NCBI GenBank assembly: GCA_030323885.1
Contig: CM059194.1
Location: forward strand, 29,925,367-29,989,366
Length of the DNA stretch: 64,000 nucleotides
Direction of reading: 5' to 3'
Source: Branchipolynoe longqiensis
Lineage: Eukaryota; Annelida; Polychaeta; Phyllodocida; Polynoidae
Part shown: in pieces, positions 56,155-64,000 of the stretch
Layout of the letters: the number at the start of each line of letters is the position of its first letter
Position numbering within the stretch: the stretch's first letter is position 1
The notes under the pieces: generated by a model
The model's database searches: none
The model's input: the letters and a program-made list of their open reading frames with translations, nothing else
What the model was told of the DNA's origin: nothing
Translations under genes and position numbers: made by a program

Positions 56155-56475
56155 CACTCAACGAGACAAACAAGGCAACACGTACATATAAGGTTAAATA
56201 ACCGAAAAGTTAATTTTAATAAAACAAGTCCGTGACTCCAAGGAAGTCGAGCTTTCGTGTTCAGTTTAGCTTAATCGGCGACATGGCCTAATCTTAACTA
56301 GTACAGATTATGAACGAGCGAGACGGAGATAGATCCCGAGCTTAATACTAGTACATTAACCGTAGCTTTGTCCTGCTATGTGGACCAGTGAATCATCTTG
56401 GATATGATAGAGTATAGCGGATAAGTAACAAATGGCGAGAAAGACAGACAGTTAACAGTTAACAGCGCTCAACCC
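56151..56475. repeat. Ngaro split repeat A2
   Basis: Internal copy of A. The recombinase stop codon (TGA, 56469-56471 on the minus strand) lies in its last bases. Confidence 0.9.
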
Positions 56476-57446
56476 AACAAACGTCCGAGCGCTGCGGGGG
56501 CAGCACTTATATGTATTGATTTCAGATACAAGTTTACCGCAGAGCTCTTCCACGTACCTGCCATCATGAGGTCGTCCAAGGTCAAACCTGAACCATTACA
56601 GGCCTGAGCGGCACCTCTACGCAGGCTGTGGAGAGTGAACCCTTTATCTTTCCCGAACACCTCAAACAAAGTGAGTTTAAGCACCCTTGACAATGCCGCA
56701 GATGTAAGTGGACGACCACAAGGCAATATAAATGCCGGTGAGTCATACACAGGGTGGATAGTCTTCACATATTTGAGCCAGGCTCTGACAGGGCAACATA
56801 CCGATTCGGGCAATGCAGGTAGTCTAAAGACAATGGGCGAGGCTGAGGCCGCCCTTGTTTTTGTTGATCGTACAGTTACAGACAGTGAGTCTAGCTTTAG
56901 TTTCACATCTTTAAAACGCAGAACATGGGGATTATCGGTAAGTGAAGCTGAATTAGGGACCAAATTGCTCTGCCGAACGAGTGTAAAATAGCCTATTAAG
57001 AGCGCTACGATAACTACTAGAGGAACAGGTGACAAATTAGACAAGAAAACAATTAGTTTCTTGAAATCAGCACTCGAGACGGGAGGAGCCCTTACGGTGA
57101 CATGAGTTGAATTCTTATACAAACCCCGTTTAAAGGTTTTTAGTTCAGGAGCCTCGAACGCGGACCCATCACCCGGGCCTCCTAAGACCCAGATCTTAAC
57201 CGAGCTAAAGTAATTCATACACGCGCCTGGAGACTTGAGTCGGTCACTGAGGAAAAGAATAAAAGAGAGCAGGTCATATACAGACGGGGCATAAGCATCT
57301 ACTTTATGACGCAAACAGAAGGTAATGAACAGTGAGATGTGCGACGCCTTGTTCTTCCAGGTTCTTGGAGCTAGCGCACTCGTATAGGCGTTGATTAGCC
57401 GCTGGTGATGCTTTACCGTGTAGCCTGGAAGATAGAGCCAAAACAT
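56469..57446 (-). CDS. Ngaro tyrosine recombinase
   Basis: 325 residues, open. The N-terminal region contains an arm/core-binding-like segment (TWKNKASHISLFITFCLRHK). The catalytic region has Arg in GYFTLVRQSNLVPNS, a Lys-containing strand (VTVRSTKTRAASASP), H-x-x-R in FTLHSLRRGAAQAC, Trp in MMAGTWKSSAVN, and the nucleophile Tyr in LYLKSIH. All the residues expected of the family are visible, so this frame could be functional. It starts 30 bases after the pol stop and ends in repeat A2. Confidence 0.9.
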   Translation of the reverse strand: MFWLYLPGYTVKHHQRLINAYTSALAPRTWKNKASHISLFITFCLRHKVDAYAPSVYDLLSFILFLSDRLKSPGACMNYFSSVKIWVLGGPGDGSAFEAPELKTFKRGLYKNSTHVTVRAPPVSSADFKKLIVFLSNLSPVPLVVIVALLIGYFTLVRQSNLVPNSASLTDNPHVLRFKDVKLKLDSLSVTVRSTKTRAASASPIVFRLPALPESVCCPVRAWLKYVKTIHPVYDSPAFILPCGRPLTSAALSRVLKLTLFEVFGKDKGFTLHSLRRGAAQACNGSGLTLDDLMMAGTWKSSAVNLYLKSIHISAAPAALGRLLG

Positions 57447-57475
57447 TTACTATCTTCCAGGCAGCGGGAGAACGA

Positions 57476-59559
57476 TCAAAAGTCTAGTATATTCAGATCT
57501 ACATGTACAGCTAACTGCTTCAAATCCATACTACGACACAACCCACGAGCCTTAGTCTCAGCCACCTCGGAGTGAGGCGCCCTACTAAGGGCATCCGCCA
57601 GGACTAACATATCACCAGGCTTGTGGACAATTTCAAGTTCATAGTTTAACTGGGCAGCCAAGAACCAGATTTGGCGGGCACAAGCACAGAGTATCTTGTC
57701 CTTGCCCCTCTCTGACTCCAACACCTGCTGCGACGCCGAGTTGTCAATGTTTACCCTAATCTGAAATTCATGAGGGTTGGACGGAAGGAGATATTTCACT
57801 GCATGGACCAAGTTCAAAGCTTCCAGCTGACTGATAGGCAAATTACTCGCCCGAAGCTGCTCAGAATATTCTGCTATATAGAACCTATCTTGAGAGAAGG
57901 CCCCCCCAGCCTTTAAAGTCGAGTCGCACTCTATCACCCACACCTCCCGTGGCTTCTTGGGGACCAGCTGAACCCCATTATAAGACTCGGCAAATTTGTG
58001 AAACCATTCCAGGTCGAGTAACATGTCGGTATCAAACTTGTGTTGACCTACATACGGTGAGGACCTTAACGCGTCCAGAACCCGATTAGAGAACCTTGTT
58101 GCTGGCTTAATACATTTCGCTAGATGTTGAAGTTTCCCCGCCAAACTCTGAAGCTGTTTCCTAGAAGAAGTAGCTTTGCTTTTCCAACGAAGACACTCCT
58201 CTAGCACCTCCCTAATTTTTTCCTGGGACAGAGTAACCGTCATCTCAACTGAGTTAATCTGAAACCCCAAACAAGTAATCTTTGTGTCAGGGGCCGTACA
58301 TTTTTCACAGGCCAGTGCCAGCCCTAGCTGAAGCGTTAGATCATTGAACCGACGATATGCCAGTATGGCCTTTTCCTTGGTGGCTTCTATCCCTACAAAA
58401 TCGTCGAGATAACACAACGCAAAATACCCCTCCTGCCTCAACAACCAGACAATCGCACGAGTAGTTCGCGCACATGCTAACGCAGAAGCCCGACAGCCGA
58501 ATGGAGGGCCTATGTCAATATAAATACTCCCGTTAAGAGAAATACCCAGCAAAGGAGTAGACAAAGGGCAGACTAAGCTGTCTATATGCTCTCGCTAGAT
58601 CAGCCCCCCACATCCATGCATTTGGGCCTAACTTAGTAAGTCTCTCAGTAAGCGTAGATACAGATGGAAGTGAGAAATTAAACGGGGCTCCCAGATAAAA
58701 TCCTTTAACGATACCCGCATTTACACTCCTGCCAGGCGGGAAGCTTAAGTCAATAATAATCCTCTTATTGGTCGAGTTCTTTTTAGGCCGCGTCATCATT
58801 GGACTTAGCTGACACCATGGCTGAAACGGCATGGCGGAGAAAGGGCCCACCAAAGCCCCATTACTAAGCTCAGTCCTAATAAATTTAGCAATATGCATAT
58901 CAGCCTCAGCCGCCTCAGAATGATTCCTAAACGTAGGTGTAGGCACCCTGACCGACGTATAGTCGATTGGCCACCCAAACTCTAAATGGTCAACCAAGAG
59001 CGTATCAGGATAGTCGAGAAGCAAAGCCCTCCATTTCGGAATCTTCAGGCCAGACGGTACAGAAATCCGTGCTTCTAGATAATTAGGAAGACCCGTCACC
59101 CTAACTTTATCATAAATATCGCGATAAATACCCAGATTAAACCAGGCATTGTCTGGAGTAACTGGCCAAAATGACAGAAGTGACGGTCGAAACATTACTG
59201 GACTGGGCGGACCCTCGTGACCCCTTAACAGGCAATGACAACGCTACTTCTATCGGTGCATCAAACCAGTCAAACGATACACCCGGGACCGGCACCTCAC
59301 CGACATCATTATACACAGAAAGGTAACTCAACTTCTCCGAGCCATCTTGTATCAGCAAAGTCTCACTATCCAACCTATCCGGGGTAATATGATCATTAAC
59401 ATGCGGCACCGTAGCACCTACATCACCCGACACCCAAGCCAGGTCATTATTTACCTCTCGCTCGGGCCCACGAGACTTCACTGGGAGTGGGTCACGCTGT
59501 AAAACTGGGACAACATCTGGAACTAGGTCAGATGTGATGCACGCCGCTGGCCGCGCCAC
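57476..59559 (-). CDS. Ngaro pol: RT and RNase H (frame changes)
   Basis: Three segments: 59137-59559 (acidic linker, no enzyme motif), 58533-59195 (RT N-terminal half) and 57476-58564 (RT C-terminal half plus RNase H). The RT N-terminal half has KRIIIDLSFPPGRSVN and MWGADLARAYRQL. The C-terminal half has GPPFGCRASALACA, the catalytic CYLDDFVGIE and TCLGFQI. RNase H carries IECDSTLKAGGAFS, LEALNLVHAV, VNIDNSASQQV and LVLADALSRAPH, so the D-E-D-D set is complete. The frame changes at about 58570-58590, between the two Asp-bearing RT blocks, and at about 59150-59195. The first segment lacks an ATG and lies in the -1 frame of gag; an ATG is available at 59195. Confidence 0.88.
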
Positions 59560-61238
59560 GTGGTCGGGGGGGGGTCACGTGGCGGCGCAAGGTGACCCGG
59601 GCTGCCACTTGCACCCAGACCATTCTCAGGCAGAACATTATCACACAAATCAGCAAGCATCGTAGACAAAACTTTAACATTGGCGAATAAAACATTATTA
59701 TGGCAGCTCTGAACATTACAATCATCCTTTAATACCGACCCGCTTTCCCCAACAGTATCAAATTTAGCACAAACAGAACATGACACATTAACTGGCACAG
59801 CAACAGTAACTTTAGAGCATGGTAAACAACTTACAGTAAACTCAGCGGTAGCATTATCGGAAGAAGCTTTCTTGTCTAGAAACTTCCTCTTTTTTAGGCA
59901 ATCTTGTTCCCTATGAGAGAGAACACGCTTGAATTTATACGCACACTATGCGCATATGTGAGGTGAGCGATCGGGCAGAACGCCATGGGAGGAAGAATTA
60001 CCGCAATCCTTCCCCCAATTCCAAAGATAACAGGGTTTGCCTTCAACCTCGCGAGTGTACTCTTCTCTCGGGTTGATAGGCTGAGGGTTAGCGGAGGGGG
60101 CGGCAGCCGCTGCTGCAGGGGCCTCCGCTGTCGCACGAGGCTGGTGATACTGCTGCCTATAGGAGTCCTGCGCATGGTGCGACACCGCACGTGCCTGGAG
60201 CGATCTTACTGACTCTGTACAGACGTCCCTCTGTATATCTTTAATGGCCGCCAGGTTACTCCAACCTTCGCGCAGCCGACCATCAGCCACCATAAGAAAG
60301 ACCCTCTCCGACCACCGCCGGCAGGTGGGCCAATCCCAGGTGACAGCCATCAATGCCAGATCTTCCTCATGTTGGAGGATGGCCGGGAACCAGGCCTGAG
60401 GAAAGGAGGGTTGGGACACCAACAGCCGCAGTGCAAAGAAGTACTCGGCCCAGGAGGCCTCCCCGAGCGCAATCTTCTTACAACCATCCCCACGAGTTAT
60501 AAAATTATGCGGGAGGATGGTCATACCTTTTGGCTTATGCAGGGCTTGAGTCGAATCCATCAGGAATTCAGTAGTCAGGGGCGGCTGCGGGTGCAGGAGT
60601 TGATACCTCGGAGTCGGGTGCGGAGACGCATAGACAGGCGCTGCCTGCTGATGAACCACCGGTGTGACCATGTGGCGCTGGCGTGCCGCAGGTGTACCCG
60701 GTGGAGGAGTGCACGGTACATGGGGAGGCAGTGGAGGGAGCGCGTAGAAACCAGCTGCCCTAGCAGTATACGACCGTGTGACCGACGGGGGTAGGCCCAT
60801 GGGAGCAGGAGACAGGCCTGAGGCAGGGTGTGCATAGACAGCCCTAGGAGTTGCCACCACCGGTGACCGACAGACCTCTTGACTAGCGGCAGCGGACCGG
60901 GGCGGGCGTGGAATCGGTGGACCTGGCAGAGCCGCAATCTTTTCTAGCACATTAAGTCTCGTCACCACACTTGATATCCTTCTATTATCTTGTCGTAGCT
61001 GCATAATCGTCCCTTGTTGCTCAGCGAGCTCACGAACTGCAGGAGTGCCAGGCGGTTCAGGCATCCGCTGACTTGCCTGGTCCGAGCAGTGCTGCAGCTG
61101 CTCCGAGTCTGAATCACTTGTCACAACCGGTAACCGACATGAAGAACGAGCTTTCCTCCTCGGCTGTCGCCTTGGACTTACAGAAACAGCTCTTGGCTTG
61201 AGAGGTGGGCGCCCACGCCTCTTCTTAGCAGGCGGCAT
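59523..61238 (-). CDS. Ngaro gag-like ORF1 with one nonsense codon
   Basis: 571 codons from ATG 61238, interrupted by one in-frame TAG at 59946-59948. The N-terminus is basic (MPPAKKRRGRPPLKPR, NLS-like with an AT-hook-like RGRPP). A Pro-rich middle follows, then a conserved region (GWSNLAAIKDIQRDVCTE). The Cys/His motif is PCYLWNWGKDCG ... SHGVLPDRSPHICA, and the decayed copy at 13497-13877 has Trp (TGG) where this one has TAG. Beyond the stop the frame continues to match that copy (REQDCLKKRKFLDKK). A run of nine C lies at 59566-59574, near the pol overlap. Confidence 0.8.
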
Positions 61239-61310
61239 AGTATATACGCATAAGAGAAACTAACCGGTAAACCACGTGTAGTTTTAGACGAGTAGTGCCG
61301 CTGTGCATCA

Positions 61311-61444
61311 GAGAGCGAACCTGCTGCTCGGACGGTCGTGGGAAAAGTGACTGCTTTCGGTACTGCGATTACGCAAGAAACCTCGTCGCACCAGTTGCCT
61401 CGTCGAGCAAATTACCCATGTTAGCCTCGCCAACATAACTAATT
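61311..61444. repeat. Ngaro split repeat B2 (5' end of element)
   Basis: 134 bp matching B1, ending at the AATT shared with the flank TTGTTAGG. Confidence 0.9.
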
Positions 61445-62015
61445 TTGTTAGGATAAATATATTGAGTTCTCAATAAAAAAACGAAATATTCTAAATTATG
61501 TTGAAAATAATGTGCGCAATGGTGGAAATTGGAAAGGTTAGCAGTCAATACTCGCACATTTCTTTCTATATTTTACCAGACCCAGACCAGATTGGGGTGA
61601 ATAATAAAATTGTCAAAAAACGAGTGAAAACTGATTTGGTATGAATCAACCTAATTAGAGAAGATGAGCTCCTGGTTCCCTCATCCAGTGTCTATCTATA
61701 TTAAAGTAGACCTGGTGAAATTGGTTAGAATGCAAAACAACCAAGATGGTGGCCCCAGAATGCTCTTGATTCGAGTTTTAAAGTCTATTAATCCACTATG
61801 TTATTTAATACATTATCCCTCCAAAAGTAGCCGGTAGACATAAAGAGGGATGTGAAAAAATATATTTTGCTTCTTAAATTAATAATTTATGTGCTCATTT
61901 CATTTACCCAGCATCTCACCACTTTTTCTAATGGGTTGTTCTTACCCCATCTCTGGGTTTTGGTGAATCTTTGATATATATCTATGCCCTATGTCTATGG
62001 CCATGCCCATGTTAT
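61445..62015. other. No gene recognised
   Basis: AT-rich. I looked here for the missing MRPL38 5' exon on the minus strand and did not find it. Confidence 0.4.
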
Positions 62016-62582
62016 GGGGCTGTCACACTATGACGTATGGCGTTAGCGTATGCCGATGTATGCGATTTTCGGCCAACACGTCGGCATATGATGTCATAGG
62101 TTATGCATAGGTTGGGCATATGTCGAGTACGCTCGGCATACAGCGTCATAGGTCGGCATAGGTCGAGCCGCAAAATAATTGTTGTGCATGTTCAAAATTT
62201 TCAACCTATGCCTACGTATGGCTCATATGTTTCTCATACGCTGGGCGTACGTTAAGGGTAGGTCGGCATAGGTTAGCCATACGTTGAACCGGCGCCACGT
62301 TGAACCGCGTATCTCTGGCATACTTCGAATGTATGCCAGCCGTATCGCCAGCGTACTTAATGTATATGCCGTACTTCTAGCGATGAAGTAACGTACGTGA
62401 CTTTGGTAAGCGTATTAGATAGGTCAGAGATACGTTCTTCATACGTTACGTACGTTGTGTGTACGCCCATTTTTATCCCTCGCACCGCAAAAAGTTTGGC
62501 GTATGCCGACCTATTCTGATTTGCAATTTATTTCAACACGTTACGCACACGCCGGTGCCATATGTTGTAGTGTGACAGGGCC
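62016..62582. mobile_element. MITE with GGGGCTGTCACACTA ends
   Basis: The left GGGGCTGTCACACTATGACG and right TAGTGTGACAGGGCC are inverted. The interior is saturated with short inverted motifs based on GTCGGCATAGG / CGTATGCCGAC and ACGTACG, so most of it can fold. No frame. Confidence 0.7.
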
Positions 62583-62585
62583 TTC

Positions 62586-62638
62586 AGATAAAAGATTCAC
62601 CGCTGTGTACTGTTGTACGGGGTGAATCTTTTATCTAT
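62586..62638. repeat. Short hairpin GATAAAAGATTCACC
   Basis: GATAAAAGATTCACC and its inverse flank CGCTGTGTACTGTTGTACGG. The same word occurs at 63428 and, in relatives, at 19228-19400. Confidence 0.6.
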
Positions 62639-64000
62639 GTCCATGTACTGATGTAGTATGATGTTCAATGGTGTTGCACTAAACTCTAAAGTACTAAAGC
62701 AATTCTAGTAGTAGACTCGTCGCTCGATTCGATTTTACATTCTCTTATTCTAGTAGACCTGTACGCGAAAAACACGCCACTTTCATGCTACTCGCTTGTC
62801 CCAAGGTACGTGCGTGGTGCACACCAGACTATGTTTTTCCATGTCACTTGCAACCTTTATTTTAGGACTACCAGGAATGCACCCATATGGATAATATAGT
62901 TCACATTTTGCTCCAATGCTACATCAAAAAATATTTGCTGTCCGATTTATAGAAGTGAAAAGAAATCATTATTCAAATTTATGTCTGTTAAAGTCACTGG
63001 AATACTACCTGAAGGTAAGTTTTGATATTTTTGAAACTAGTTTATTTTCTTTCTTTATTATTAGGATGCAATTTGATGTTAATTGAAGGCGGAGAAAAAG
63101 GTGTGTCAGGTAAAGTGGTGACAGAGATACTGGATAGACATGCCACCCGCGACTCAGCTTTCACACATGCCAAGACTCATCTTAGTCAGATGGCTCACAG
63201 AATTCAACTGGTTTTCCATTGAAACAATGGACCAAAATTACGCATAAAAAACGGTTTATAAAGTGTCACAACTTTCTTGATAATTGTCACAGGATGATGA
63301 TTTAGGTATCATTAGAAAGGACTTTCCAATTCCTTTGCAACGATATATTATGTTGGAATCTGTTAACTTTGAGTTTGACATTTTTTATCACATACATAGA
63401 CATGGTAGTTCTAGTTTAGACTAGATTAGTGGTAAAAGATTCACCCCGTACTTGCAGTAGGTGCCTGCATTTCCACTAGGTGGCGTATTGAAATAGCCAA
63501 CATGTCTGACTGCCATTTTTGTGACCAAATCAAAGTTACCATGGTTGCAAAGTGGGCAGTTTTGCGTAACCCCAGAAGGCCTCACAATAGTGGCAATACA
63601 TTCAAAAGATTTGGGACATAATTTCATACATTATTATGTAACTTTCACTACGGGCAATTAATTCTGAGCACTTTTTTTGAGGATCTGAAGTTTTGCATCA
63701 TCTGAAAAGCTAAGTAAATGGCAATAGCAGTAGGTAAAACTAGTATAGCTGTGTAATTTACACATTTCTAAATCATATAATCATGGTTCAAACCAGCCTG
63801 GATCTATCGCTGGTGTGTTTTGAACGGCCGAAAGTGTTGTGGTTTGGACATCATTAGCAGTAGGTACCTGCAGAGAAATTAAAAAATATGCATAGGGTTC
63901 AATATTTTGATTATTTCCTGTATGTGTTGAAATTACAAGCCCAAATCCAAAAACAGTTAGGCTATATATATTATTGTTCTTGAGATAATAATTTTTCAAG
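62639..64000. other. Mostly unassigned; one weak terminal-exon candidate
   Basis: On the minus strand, 63781-63867 follows a good acceptor (TTTAATTTCTCTGCAG). It encodes VPTANDVQTTTLSAVQ and NTPAIDPGWFEP then a stop. There is no family match. Frames elsewhere in this stretch carry no motif. Confidence 0.3.

Larger units (their letters stand above)
55681..61444 (-). mobile_element. Nearly complete Ngaro-type YR retroelement (5.8 kb)
   Basis: The termini are split direct repeats, the hallmark of Ngaro/PAT-type elements. On the plus strand the order is A1 (55681-56005), B1 (56021-56154), A2 (56151-56475), coding region, B2 (61311-61444). The A copies are 325 bp with very few differences and the B copies are 134 bp. 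Read on the minus strand this is B - gag - pol(RT/RNase H) - YR - A - B - A. A and B overlap at AATT, which also occurs at both outer edges. The flanks (...GATCAAC|AATT and AATT|TTGTTAGG) therefore fit one crossover at AATT with no longer target duplication. The coding region has one nonsense codon and about two frame changes. Confidence 0.92.

Noticed and set aside
62016..62582. hAT element
   Set aside because: The ends resemble CAGGG-type termini, but I found no 8 bp target duplication, so the superfamily is left open.

Overview
This window looks like a stretch of animal nuclear genome: intron-containing genes, no bacterial operon signals, and a very dense load of SINEs, LINE remnants, MITEs and tyrosine-recombinase (YR) retroelements. 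A marine invertebrate is likely. The repeat module at 46.66-46.99 kb resembles one I associate with molluscan genomes, so a mollusc or other lophotrochozoan is my best guess, held weakly. Two host genes are well supported, both on the minus strand: a single-exon C/EBP-family bZIP transcription factor (24037-25194) and mitochondrial ribosomal protein L38, MRPL38 (seven coding exons between 44701 and 55108, with the N-terminal exon(s) missing).

Layout. 0-7.4 kb: tandem blocks of a ~200 bp repeat, MITEs and a tRNA-derived SINE. 7.4-15.2 kb: a terminal-inverted-repeat element split by about 7 kb of nested insertions (a decayed DIRS-like element holding a LINE fragment, a decayed Ngaro-like element bracketed by 82 bp direct repeats, a hairpin built from DIRS-like termini, and a TTAA-flanked MITE). 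15.2-23 kb: further foldback elements and a ~1.1 kb duplication of 6.8-7.96 kb. 23.4-25.7 kb: a Cys-rich reading frame, C/EBP and its probable promoter. 26.5-32.5 kb: a LINE remnant and nested MITE/hairpin families. 32.65-37.97 kb: a nearly complete DIRS-type retroelement with inverted terminal repeats and an internal complementary region, inserted in a TA run. 38-43.5 kb: minisatellite, MITEs and LINE/SINE remnants. 44.35-55.1 kb: MRPL38, with introns full of SINEs, MITEs and a LINE fragment. 55.68-61.44 kb: a nearly complete Ngaro-type element with split direct repeats on the same strand as MRPL38, possibly inside its 5' intron. 61.4-64 kb: a MITE and otherwise unassigned sequence.

The clearest biology is the presence of two mechanistically different YR retroelement types, each with its diagnostic termini, plus older relatives of both types. 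Each full-length copy carries only a few inactivating lesions. Both have gag/pol junctions with unusual decoding arrangements. Most other sequence is non-autonomous transposon families whose nesting and empty-site comparisons inside the window give target-site information. I could not run alignments, so family assignments rest on motifs and repeats read by eye.
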